The notes under the pieces: generated by a model
What the model saw: the letters and a program-made list of their open reading frames with translations, nothing else
Database searches by the model: none
Told to the model about the DNA's origin: nothing
Part shown: positions 1 to 10,949 of the stretch, in pieces
Layout: each line of letters begins with the position of its first letter
How positions within the stretch are numbered: position 1 is the first letter of the stretch
Source of the DNA: Gordionus sp. m RMFG-2023
Taxonomy: Eukaryota; Nematomorpha; Gordioida; Chordodea; Parachordodidae
Assembly: GCF_954871325.1 (NCBI RefSeq)
Contig: NC_088779.1
Span: 141,121-205,120 of the forward strand
Direction: 5' to 3'
Length of the DNA stretch: 64,000 nucleotides
Made by a program: the position numbers and the translations under genes

Positions 1-960
1 CTACAAGTTCCCACAAAACATGAATAATTGTATTTTAAAATATATTATATTATCTAGGTTCTGATGTAAGGGTCTTATTTTGCCGTTTAAAAATTTTAAA
101 TTTCTACATGACATATGTCCAGGCGAAGAGATAACTATTAATAAAAAAATATATTTATATAAATACTTATATATTATTTACAATTATCCATTATAGTCGC
201 TTTGTACCTTTCTTTAAAATATTGTTTCAGACTTTATTTTTACATAAGCTTGATCATTCATTACCCCTTCAAGAAATTTTAATTTTACCCGTCACACATA
301 TATATTGAAATCTTCATAGAGCTTCAGGCGTAAACAAAGTCGTTTAATTTTTTACTTCTTCCCCTTAATGAATTATAAGGGTCAGCTATTATTTTTTTAA
401 ATATCATATATCAATAAGAAAGCTTGTAAAGATAAAACTGTATTACTTTAATATCGTATTTTTAATCACTAGAAATATTGGTGTTAGCATCCATTAACCT
501 ATTTTGCATATTTTCTATTGAGACAGTATCCGCTAATACCAGAGTATATTTTTTTAAATGTTTTTAAAATATTTTTAAAAAAATTTTTCCTACAAAATTT
601 TTGGTAGGATGAAAATTTGCATTTAATAAATTTTTTTTGGAGTTGATATATATTATAATTAAAGGAAGATCCCATAAAACAAAACAAAATTTTATTAATT
701 TTAAAAAAAATTAATATTCGAAAATATTTTTTTTTAATATTATATATAAATCAATTTTTTTAAATTTATCAAATTATAATTTGTTGTAAATATTTTTTTT
801 TAATTATTACAATTCATTATAAATATTTTTTTTGGAAACATTATTTTTTGGGGGTTATTAAATCCTCATAAAAAGAAGAAGATATTTATTATTTTATTAC
901 ATTTGTTTTATTCTAATAAAGAAGAAGAAGAACATTCATTTATATTTTTTTTTAAATGAA
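1..960. other. AT-rich non-coding stretch
   Basis: This stretch is almost pure A/T with homopolymer runs and no open frame that looks coding. The one short minus-strand frame near 499-687 is rich in Lys, Phe and Asn, as random AT-rich DNA would be. I see no gene, RNA or recognisable repeat here. Confidence 0.6.
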
Positions 961-1175
961 TGGGATACTTTATTTAAACAACAAATTTTCACAAATTTTT
1001 CATTTACGAATAATAATAAAAATATAAATAAAAATAAGTAATAATTATATAAAAAATGAATTTAAAAATATGTATGTATAAAAGGTAAATGAGATAAAAA
1101 AAATAATTATAAAATTTTTAAAAAAAGGACTACAAATGACTCTAGAGAAGAGTGAATGCTTAAAAAATTGGACCA
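961..1175 (+). repeat. Dispersed repeat, copy 1 (second at 50790-50961)
   Basis: A segment running from a block with the core cacaaatttttcatttacga to one with gagaagagtgaatgcttaaa recurs in the same orientation at 50790-50961. Order of blocks is kept and the ends are well conserved, while the middle has small indels. It encodes nothing. At the second site it directly abuts the truncated 3' end of an antisense LINE. It may be part of a non-autonomous transposon or the tail of an unseen element. The family is unknown. Confidence 0.6.
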
Positions 1176-1639
1176 ACTGATTTCCAGGGAAATTAAATTT
1201 TTTTTAAAAAAAAAAAAATTATATTTTATTTTATTCTAATAAAAATTATTCAATAAAAAGGGGTAGAAATAAATAAATAAATAAATTTAAGAACCAGTGA
1301 TAAGATTAATCGCTGAGAAATTTAATATTAAACTAACTTAGGTCGTAACTGAGAAATTCTAGCGGTCAACACCAAGAAATAATTAATAGTTTTTCTTACT
1401 TAATATTAATAGGAAAAAAAATATTTAATAGCTTATTACAATTCAAATTTCATTTTTTAGATTTTAAATATTTTAAAAGATATATGTCCATAAGAGGGCT
1501 TTAAATGCATTGTAAAAATATCATCTTAGAGAAACTGGAATGATTATTTTTAGTGATTTTTTGTAATATTTGGTATTAAATACATCTGGATAACCTTAAA
1601 AAAAACAATGATAGGTTTCTTTGATATTTAATTTATGAG

Positions 1640-2770
1640 TAGGTTTAAAATAATAGAAAAATTGTAAGGCACATATTGCTGGCGTTATTGATCAAAATCT
1701 CTTCATCTTAGTTTTATAGTCGAATATTTAGGTATTAAGCATAATCCTAAAAAAATATTTGTAAAATATAGTGATTTAACCGATAACCGATTTGAAACCT
1801 ACCACTTACTAAATATTTTAATTTTTCTCTTTTATATACGTATAATTATGAAAAGTACGACATCTTAAAAATGATTAAATCGACTAGCTTTTCTACTCGA
1901 GATCTAAATCCCCAACACAAAACAAACTATAATAGCGAAGAATATTATTTTAATTTATGAACAATATTTTGACTCACTTTTAAAACCATTAAATATTTAA
2001 TTTTATATTGTTTTGGGATTTTACATACCGGTTATAATATAATTTTTTTAACCGTATTATATTGGCACTTAATATTTCTAATTTTCCAATATTTTATTAC
2101 TTGCGTTTGAAAGTATCATATTTTTCAAATTATGATTGGTTCTTATAAATTTTTGATGTTCCGAAAATAGATCATTTCAATATTAAAAATTATCCCCTTC
2201 CACTCCCCCCCCCCTTAGCACATCTTTAGAAAATTCCAGGGTTTTTAGTATTTTTATTATAATTTTTTAAAATATATAAAATTATTGTATAATTTTATAA
2301 ATCATATCTTTGTTTTAAAAACTGTCTGATTTCCATTGAATATTTAATACCCAAATTTGTTGGCCCTACCTTGAATTTTTTAAAAAAATATATATTACAA
2401 TTTGTTTGTAATTTTTTTATATCTTTATATAATGACAATTTAAAAAAATTCGGTTTTAAAATATTACGGCCCGGCCCGACTATATATAAAAAAATTAAAA
2501 TACGGACCGGTCCATGTACCCGGGCCGGGCTTAGGGTTGGGTCGGGCCTGCAGATCTCTCACAAAAATCTTAATAAAATCTGAATACGTATTTTTTACAA
2601 ACTTGTCTTCTTTTTTAAAATATATATATATTTAATTATGTTTTTTTTTGTCTTCCAAATCTCATTATTTTCTCGATTAACCTTTAAAAATAACAATTTT
2701 TTGCCAAATCGATGATTATTATTGTCAAAATCCATGCAAAAGATATTAATGAAAGCAAACAATTCTTGAA
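1640..2770 (+). repeat. 1.1 kb duplicated segment, copy A
   Basis: Copy A aligns collinearly with 4295-5390. Shared landmarks in the same order are a block around ttgctggcgttat, one around cgataaccgatttga, aatcgactagcttttct, a C-rich tract, the GC-rich ggcccg/gggcc pair near 2468-2550, aatctgaatacgtattttt, and ccaaatcgatgattattatt. Divergence is substantial, with many 1-5 base indels, so the duplication is old. A shorter third relative lies near 8100-8225. No coding content is seen. The ggcccggcccgac and gggtcgggcc motifs around 2470-2550 are the only GC-rich part. Confidence 0.8.
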
Positions 2771-2779
2771 AAATATAAC

Positions 2780-4135
2780 TACTCCTTTTGTGCCATATAA
2801 AATATTTGTTTTTTTTAAATATATATGAATCATTTTATGATAAAACTTCCCCCCCCCCCTTAGCAAAATCCCAGGGTATTCCAATATTACAAATAGTGAA
2901 TCGATAATATATTTTATACAAATCTGTCTCAACTCTCGAGAAAAGCCTAAATCAATCATTCCATTTTCTAGTATCACACTATAATAACATTTGAATTCTC
3001 ACCTCTTTTCCGTCGATCAAAGTAGATTTATAATTCTCAACATTAAGGATAAAAAAAAAATGTTTGCTTAAATTATACTAATTTTTAAAAACTTTGGCTT
3101 AAAATATTTTTGAGAAATGTTCATTTAAAAAAATTTTTAAGCAAATATTATCCTTAAAATTAAATATATAAATATATACTCTAGTAAATCGAGGAATACA
3201 TGTACCAGCCTCATCACATTTTTAGTTGTTAAATATAATATAAGGAGTGGGAGGGAGTTTGACTAGATTATTCTAAGGTTTTTAGATCGAGATAATTTTT
3301 CCAAATATACATCCTGACTAGATCTTACATAATCAAAAAATAAGTAAACCTTAAGACCCTGAGATGCCCATTGAATCTTTAGAGATGAATATACTTTCAC
3401 CAATAAAATTCTCATAATGGTTTTACATTATAAAAGCATATTCTCAAATAATAGCATGTCATCTAATACAGTATTTAAAAGTGGCATTATATAATTCAAG
3501 AAATTGTTTTCTAGTTACATCAAAAAATTTTTAAACTTTCAAATAATAAAATATTTAAATTTGTTGTAATTTGATAGCTTAAACCGATTATGGAATTTAG
3601 AAAATGTTACACTTTTTGATATTATTTCCTGACTTTGGAGTAAAAAATATAAATGAAATGGAAAATACAATAATAATACAGTTAAGCTCGTTTTATTATA
3701 GTTATTTCTATATTGCACTCATACAATTCAATTGCTGTCAAATGTTTAATGAGCAGTATAAAATAATTTCGCTATTATTAATTAAAATTTGTCACCTCTT
3801 ATAATAGTTTCAACTATTACTTTTCCTCGGTTCGATTTATTACAGCTAATGTGCAGATCAAAAAAGAAATAAATAGATACATAAACTAATATAAATTTAT
3901 AGAAAATAAAAATTCCAAACTCATATCTTAATACTAGTAGCCCTATTAACAAAAAAATAAATCTTATAATTCATAAGAAACAGCTTGTCTTACTGCACGT
4001 ATTCCCTTAATATTGAAAATTTCGAATTTTCCTCACAAGCCCATAATCGAAAAGTATACTCTAACCCCTATTAATATAATAATCACTAATAGAGAGTAAT
4101 TATTTACTAAAAGAAAGATCCTTCGGTCAGTACAA
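2780..4135. other. AT-rich non-coding stretch
   Basis: No gene is recognised. The stretch contains a poly-C run near 2850 followed by ttagca, a combination also seen near 2205, which suggests a further shared repeat fragment. Short frames here have compositions expected by chance. Confidence 0.5.
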
Positions 4136-4139
4136 ATTG

Positions 4140-4284
4140 GAAAAGGACCAAATAAAGCCCTAATGATAGGATTAGTGCAACCATTCATAGATGCCATCAT
4201 GTATATGTGTTAGTAAATAACTTGATAGCATCTTTGAATGGCTGCACCAATCCTATCATTTGGACTTTATTTGGTCTTTTTGGA
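4140..4284. repeat. Foldback/MITE-like inverted repeat
   Basis: Left arm about 4146-4201 and right arm about 4221-4276 are inverted copies of about 55 bases with roughly seven mismatches. The left arm contains aatgataggattagtgcaac and the right arm its complement with two changes. About 20 bases separate the arms, so the DNA or an RNA copy could form a long hairpin. It lies between the two copies of the 1.1 kb duplication. It could be a foldback MITE or a source of small RNAs. No target-site duplication was established. Confidence 0.75.
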
Positions 4285-4294
4285 TAGAATCGTA

Positions 4295-5390
4295 AAATAA
4301 TAGCAAACTTGTAAGATATATATTGCTGGCGTTATCCATAGAAAATTCTTTTTTTGGTTTAGAAATTGCTCATTCACGTGTTAAGCATTATCCTAAAAAA
4401 TATTTTAAAAATATCGTGATTTGAACCGATAACCGATTTGAACGGCCACTTACTAAATATTTTAATTTTCTCTATTTATATCATCAAAAGTTTGACATTT
4501 TAAAAATAATTGAATCGACTAGCTTTTCTCATCGAGATCCAATCTCCAACTCAAAACAAACTATTAAAAAATTGGCGCAATAGCAAATAAGATAAAATTT
4601 CCATTTATGAACAATATTTTGACTCACTTTTTAAGTATTTTATTAGTGTTCGAAAATATCATATTATCAAATATAATTGGTTCTAATAAATTTTTAATGC
4701 TTCAGAAATAAATCATTTCAATATTAAATAAATTATATACCCTATCCCCCTCTCCTTACCTCCTTAGTATATTTCAGGCTGCTTAGTATTTTTATTAGAA
4801 TTTTTTAAATATTTTAGCATTATCCTAAAAAGAAAAAAAAAAGAAAAATGAAAGCACGAAAAAAAAAATAAAAATAAACAGAATAAATAATTTTAAATAA
4901 TAGCCGTTAATATTTCAAATTATTATATAATTTATAAATCATAATATTGTTTAAATGTCTGATTTCCTTAAATATTTAATGCCCGAATTTAAAAAATTTT
5001 TTTTGGCCCTGCCAAGTATGTTTGTAATTTTTATAGCTAATAATAGCGATTTCAAATATTCAGTTTTAAAATATACGGCCCTTCCCGACTATATTAAAAA
5101 AAATTAAAAACGGTACTGTCGGTGAATCCGGGCATGGCTTAGAGCTGGGTTGGGCCTGCCGTTCATAGAAATCTTATAAAATCTGAATACGTATTTTTAC
5201 AAACTTGTCTTTTTAAAGAAAATATATAATTTTAAATATGTTTTTTCTCCAAATCTCACTATTTTCTCGATTAACCTTCAAGGATAACATATTGTTGCCA
5301 AATCGATGATTATTATTGTCAAAAATTATGATCCAAAAATCTCTGCAAAGAATATTACAAAGGCAAACAATTTGCAATAACTAATTTATC
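4295..5390 (+). repeat. 1.1 kb duplicated segment, copy B
   Basis: This is the second copy of the segment at 1640-2770, in the same orientation and block order. It carries its own indels and a simple A/G-rich patch near 4826-4860. The GC-rich stretch near 5075-5160 is the counterpart of 2468-2550 but more decayed. Nothing coding is seen. Confidence 0.8.
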
Positions 5391-5473
5391 TTGACTTATA
5401 AAATTCGTTTTAATAAAGTGTTTTTTTTAAGAAAATATGTATATAATTTTTTGGGTAGTGTTGATTTGTTTAA

Positions 5474-6158
5474 ATGACTTGTGGTGTTTACCCAACCAAG
5501 GAACAGCTGCTACTGGTAATAAATATAAATTTTTTATTCGCTATCTACAATGACTATAAAGATAGAGGCGAATAATTTCATGGATTTTCTTTTTATAAAC
5601 CAAATATTTAGATTAATAGATAGAACATTTCGACTAAGTACGAAGATAAAAAAAAATCTTTTCTAGGATATTTATGTCTTCGTTCTTCAGATTCTTAGAA
5701 TCTTTCAGAATTCGTTATTCACTTTTTTTAATTTATTATATATTATTTTTTTTTTAAAGTGAGTTCTAACTTAAAATTAATTTCTTTAAAAAATCTGAAG
5801 ATAAGTGTCTTCCATTTCGATGCCCCATGTGGTGCCCAAGTGGTTACCAGTTAAATGCACAGGAATGCCATATTTGCCGTTGCCTAACAAGTTCGAAATT
5901 TATTTTACAATTTTTGATTAAATAACCCAAAAGTTTTCGAGTTATGGGTAATCTCATTCATTTTATTTTTCCAGGGCATCCACTGAGGCATCCAATAGTA
6001 ACACTGAGCCCTCCAATAATATTAAGAACTCCTCTAACCTTAAAGACTCCAAGAACACTGAGACCACCTATAATGCGGGATCCGTTCTGGATGCCGACCA
6101 GCTTGCAGAAGAAACGTTAAGATTTTCAATAAACTGTTTGTGTCTAGTCTCTAAGTAA
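5474..6158 (+). CDS. Possible small host gene with an antistasin-like cysteine-rich exon
   Basis: Exon 5806-5890 follows an AG and translates as CLPF RCPMWCPSGYQL NAQ ECHICRC, then LT. The cysteine spacing C-x4-C-x3-C-x10-C-x2-C-x-C with the PSGY turn fits an antistasin-type inhibitor repeat, a small secreted protease-inhibitor fold known in animals. A possible upstream exon runs from ATG at 5474 to 5515 with a donor at 5516. A downstream exon starts at 5975 after the acceptor ttttatttttccag. That exon is open in two frames: one ends at 6118-6120 and follows from the donor at 5891, the other is Ser/Thr/Asn-rich and ends at 6156-6158. AATAAA lies at 6128-6133. The donor at 5891 (gttcga) is weak, no signal peptide is seen, and the model is partial. 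The cysteine pattern is seen; the function is inferred. Confidence 0.45.
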
Positions 6159-6159
6159 A

Positions 6160-7190
6160 ATTTATATTTTTTTTGTTTTTAAATCACGTGTAAATTATTA
6201 TTATTTTTTATTATATCCAATTATTTAATTGTTTTTCCCTCCATCTTATATGTTTTCTTTTAAATAATATAGTTTTTATATATATTAATGTTTAATATAT
6301 TTTAAAATAAATAAAAATTTAAGTTGGATTTTTTAAAAAATAAAATAAGTATTTAGGGGAAATCATTATAGTGACTATAAAAGATGAATAAATATTATTA
6401 GATGTAAATGTATTAGGCAAAAGCTATAAAATATTATAATTTAAAGTTAAATATATGGAAAAGTATTGTTTTGAGTGGGAGGAAAGGGGGGGGGGCTTTA
6501 ATTAATTCATTTGATGAATTGAATTTCTTTCCTCATAATGTTAACTAAAATAATACAAATCAATTTTTAGTTATAATTTTATTAAAAACAAATTATTTTT
6601 ACATATAAATTTCTTCTATATTTGATATATTGAATAATTTTCGCAATATTTAATTTAATTTAACTTTAGTTGAATGTTCCCTTAGAAATTTTGCATAAGA
6701 GGAATAAAAACATGGAAGAAAAATTTTATTTGTACAAGTTAAATTTATTTTGTTATAAATACATTATATATATGATTGAATCGATAAATAAAATATATAT
6801 GGAAATTGGAGTTATTTTATTATTATCTTTTAAATACGCATAATCAATTCCAGTGATATATGATTACAAAAATTAAAATAAATTTATTTTTGATTCTCCT
6901 ATGGATGCTCAAGGTTAACTCTTGTTTCTAACCTTTTGATAATGTGAGGTCATTCCGTTAAATTCCAGTCAATTTTATGATGGCTAAGAATATGAATTTT
7001 ATTGTATGTTGAGTTGCATAATCAGGAAAATAAACATTTTTGATTTATTTTGAAATTATTCCAATTTTATATTTAAATACATAGAACTTAATAAAAATAT
7101 TTAAAAGTTTTTTGGCTTAAATATTTTACATTAATGATTTATCAAAATATTTATTAAGAATTTTCACAATTGCAAAATTCCAGTAATTTT
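6160..7190. other. AT-rich non-coding stretch
   Basis: No gene, RNA or clear repeat is recognised. There is a G-rich run near 6484-6495 and otherwise low-complexity A/T. Confidence 0.5.
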
Positions 7191-7199
7191 GCATTCAAC

Positions 7200-7647
7200 T
7201 CTCAAAAAATACTCTCAGCCGAGGGCATCCAACAGGTGATCCACTAGGATCCCTTTTATTTTGTCTTGCAATCAATAATACCATTCAAACCGTTAATTCA
7301 GAATGCACTCTTTCACTCCACGTCTGATATATGGACGTCGGAATTATTAGTGGACCTCAATTAATGGGATGCGCTGTTGTGGTCTCATTCTCCAACCCAC
7401 AAAATCTGAATTTATGCGAGTAAACTCCTCCGATCAAAATTCCCACAATTTCAAAATGAGCTCCAAAGAGGAGCTATCGCATCTAGGTTCCCCATTCACC
7501 ACTATGAGTGCCTTCCTCAACTCTCTTGATATCCTTCATAAGCTTGGTGGCCTCCTTGACTTGCTACCCTCGTATAAATCATTGTTCCTCCTTAAAGTCT
7601 TCTTCAACATTCTACGCATCCTATTTTCAAATATCCTATCCTTCTAG
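7200..7647 (+). pseudogene. RLE-type LINE fragment (reverse transcriptase fingers/palm)
   Basis: The frames encode GDPLGSLLFCLAIN, then a YMDVGIISG catalytic region, then ELSHLGSPF and a tail ending KSLFLLKVFFNILRILF. Related copies at 35.3 kb and 51-53 kb read YIDDG and YFDDG at the active site, so here the second catalytic Asp is Val. A Trp codon just before it is TGA, and one G is missing just upstream of GDPLG. Nothing of the endonuclease half is present. It is a dead, internally truncated member of the LINE family that recurs through the window. Confidence 0.8.
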
Positions 7648-8099
7648 AGTATTTATAAGATTAGTATAAAATATAGGCTCGTCACGTGACTCGAAAATTC
7701 AAAAAATATATAAAGTTTTACAAAAAAACAATAAGAGGAAATCAGATATGGGGACACGATGTTATCACTTTTTCCTCTTTTTGAAAAATTCAAAGGTTTA
7801 AATCAATAATGCATAATAAAATTTTTAAAGATTGCTCCAATATAAAAGGGAAATATTAATTGCATTGAATAAATGATGGCTTACAGAGTTTATATTCTCT
7901 TTAGATGTAAAAGTTTTTTCATAGGAAAATCTATAAAAACTAAAAAAAAAAAATTGGTGGTCTATATGTTTTGACATCAACCTTAATAATTTCAAAAAAT
8001 ATTCAAATCTTATGTTTATAATATAATTCCAGTTATAAAATATTTCTCTAGGCTTGATTAATTCATACGTGCTCTTCCTTTAAATTTGTTTGTTTTAAT

Positions 8100-8225
8100 T
8101 TCGTATATCCGATTAATCTTCTTAAAAAAACGTAATTCTTACCAAAATGTTGATGCATTATTATTATCGTCAAAGATTCGATCCCAGAAATAAAGGTGAA
8201 AAATTTTATGTTGGCAAACAATACT
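8100..8225 (+). repeat. Third, partial copy of the 1.1 kb duplication
   Basis: Blocks resembling the 3' part of the duplicated segments occur in the same order here: a gattaatct-type block, then a gatgattattattgtc-like block, then a ggcaaaca block. They are more diverged than in the other two copies. No coding content is seen. Confidence 0.45.
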
Positions 8226-8439
8226 GTTAGTCAGCATTTCTGTTCACTCCCCACCGCGTGAAGGTAGGGGAGCATGGATTTTAGGGGAGCAAAGATATGA
8301 AAAAAAGAATGAATAAAAGAAGGAAGAAATAGAAAAAAAGAGACAAAGATATGAAATATAAGAAAATATAATAATTGTGTATATCTTAAGACTTAACGAT
8401 TATGGGGTTCCAACACATATACATTTGTAACCATATAAA

Positions 8440-9760
8440 AAAATATAATATAGTAAAATTTATTGATAATGATGATGGTATCGTGTCTATATGTTTTTGG
8501 TCGATGTAGTGTCGTTTTTTTGATTTCATTTCCTTGCTCGTAACTTGCCGTAAATAACTGGAAATAAAACGTGTAAATTGGAAGTATAAATAAAATTTAC
8601 TGATGATGATGATGGTATTGTGTCTATGATGTTTTTGGTCGATGTAGTGTGTTTTTTTGTTTTCATTTTCTTGCTCGTAACTTGCCGTAAATAACTGGAA
8701 ATAAAACGTGTAAATTGGAAGTATAAAATAAAATTTACTGATGATGATGATGGTATCGTGTCTATGATGTTTTTGGTCGATGTAGTGTCGTTTTTTTGAT
8801 TTCATTTCCTTGCTCGTAACTTGCCGTAAATAACTGGAAATTAAACGTGTAAATTGGAAGTATAAATAAAATTTACTGATGATGATGATGGTATCGTGTC
8901 TATGATGTTTTTGGTCGATGTAGTGTCGTTTTTTTGATTTCATTTCCTTGCTCGTAACTTGCCGTAAATAACTGGAAATAAAACGTGTAAATTGGAAGTA
9001 TAAAATAAAATTTACTGATGATGATGATGGTATCGTGTCTATGATGTTTTTGGTCGATGTAGTGTCGTTTTTTGATTTCATTTCCTTGCTCGTAACTTGC
9101 CGTAAATACTGGAAATAAAACGTGTAAATTGGAAGTATAAATAAAATTTACTGATGATGATGGTATCGTGTCTATGATGTTTTTGGTCGATGTAGTGTCG
9201 TTTTTTTGATTTCATTTCCTTGCTCGTAACTTGCCGTAAATAACTGGAAATTAAACGTGTAAATTGGAAGTATAAAATAAAATTTACTGATGATGATGAT
9301 GGTATCGTGTCTATGATGTTTTTGGTCGATGTAGTGTCGTTTTTGAATTCATTTCCTTGCTCGTAACTTGCCGTAAATAACTGGAAATAAAACGTGTAAA
9401 TTGGAAGTATATATAAAATTTACTGATGATGATGATGGTATCGTGTCTATGATGTTTTTGGTCGATGTAGTGTCGTTTTTTGGATTTCATTTCCTTGCTC
9501 GTAACTTGCCGTAAATAACTGGAAATAAAACGTGTAAATTGGAAGTATAAAATAAAATTTACTGATGATGATGATGGTATCGTGTCTATGATGTTTTTGG
9601 TCGATGTAGTGTCGTTTTTTTGATTTCATTTCCTTGCTCGTAACTTGCCGTAAATAACTGGAAATTAAACGTGTAAATTGAAAGTATAAAATAAAATTTA
9701 CTGATGATGATGATGGTATCGTGTCTATGATGTTTTTGGTGGATGTAGTGTCGTTTTTGA
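8440..9760 (+). repeat. Minisatellite: ten units of about 138 bases
   Basis: The block ggtcgatgtagtgtcg or a close variant recurs at about 8499, 8637, 8775, 8913, 9052, 9185, 9324, 9460, 9599 and 9738, giving spacings of 133-139 bases. Units also share tgatgatgatgatggtatcg, ttgctcgtaacttgccgtaa and aaacgtgtaaattggaag. Because 138 is 46 x 3, one minus-strand frame stays open through several units and gives a repeated 46-residue peptide. This looks like a by-product rather than a gene. The array ends about 5 bases from the stop codon of the Helitron helicase, and related units reappear at 18832-19065. It is probably an internal tandem repeat of the Helitron or a satellite it landed in. Confidence 0.9.
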
Positions 9761-9764
9761 TGAA

Positions 9765-10949
9765 TTAACTTGAAGCTACAGAATTTAATACGTCCTGATA
9801 TACGACATTAAGAGTAAATACTCTATTATCATTCAAAAGTGTTCCCTGGTATTTTGTAGGTAATATTTTTATTTTCATATTTTTTTTAAATCTGCAACGT
9901 GTTAGAGCGACATAGAGCTGACCATGGGAAAACACAGGTTCAGGAAGAAAGAGGCCGACATTGTCGAATGTTTGACCTTGACTTTTATTTATAGTGATAA
10001 CAAAAGCAGGAATTATAGGAAATTGGCGTCTTTTTAATATGAAAGGCAACCGGGAATCGCTCGGGGAAAGAACAATTCGAGGAATAAAAACGCGATGGCC
10101 ATTATGCGTCCTTGATAATATTTCAGAATCTATGAAATTATCATGTAAATTTTTGATAAGAAGTCGTGTCCCATTGCATAAGCCTCTGCTGGGATTCATG
10201 TTACGAAGAAGCATTATTATTGTCCCAACTTTAAGATTTAAAATATGAGGAGGCATTCCTGATGAGGTTTGAGAATGAAGAAATTCAATGGGGAAATTAA
10301 GTAAATCCTCAGGATTATCTGTTTGTATAGAATCGGCGCTAAAATATATCTTAGAATTTCCTGGTAGTTTTTGAATAATTTCGTTATTTAAATTTAGGGC
10401 TATGTTATTTTTAGTGGTTAATATAATTTTTTTTGAAAATAGGTTAATATCAGATATTTGTATGGAGTCTCCATATATTGATTTGATTAATGAATTTTCT
10501 AATAATGAATTTGGGATAACAATCGAATCTGGAGGGAGTAAAGGATTGGAAACATTTGATAAAGATTCTCCAACATTCAAAAGCCAGGAATTATACTCAA
10601 CATCTTCAGAAGATAACCGTATATTTTCATTCAGGTGGATAACTTTAAAATAAACCCATAAATCAGAAGACTTAAGACACGATTCAATAATATATGCTTT
10701 TGAACTGTTTGGAATGACAGGTAAAGTTTGCCTAAAATCGCCGCCCAATAATATAACTTTACCACCGAATGGGAACTGTGTTTGCATTATATCTTTAAAT
10801 AATCTATCGATACAGCGTAAAGCGTATTTAGTCATCATTGTGGCTTCGTCGATAATAATTAATTTGGACCTTTTAATAACAGTAGCATCAGGGAAATGAA
10901 GACTCATGCGAGATACAGTGTTATCAACAATCGGATATGGTAATTTAAA
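9765..10949 (-). pseudogene. Helitron helicase, C-terminal half (Pif1-type SF1B)
   Basis: This is the C-terminal half of the helicase, which unwinds DNA during rolling-circle transposition. In the frame opening at 10907, Walker B LIIIDEAT is at residues 16-23, motif III LLGGDFRQTLPVIP near 53-66, motif V INKSQGQ near 306-312 and motif VI VALTRC near 333-338. It ends naturally with a TAA at 9765. The ATG at 10907 is internal. The true frame continues upstream as FKLPYPIVDNTVSR and is separated from the first half only by the TGA at 10950. A CGA-to-TGA transition is the simplest explanation. All helicase motifs are otherwise intact. Confidence 0.9.

Noticed and set aside
8386-9629. Long minus-strand open frames with a repeated 46-residue peptide
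   Set aside because: They arise from the 138-base minisatellite, whose period is a multiple of three. Some units have indels that break the frame, and the peptide is low-complexity His/Tyr/Lys/Ile. No start context or splice signals.
9994-10899. Plus-strand frames opposite the Helitron helicase
   Set aside because: They are antisense shadows of a clear minus-strand helicase with all motifs.
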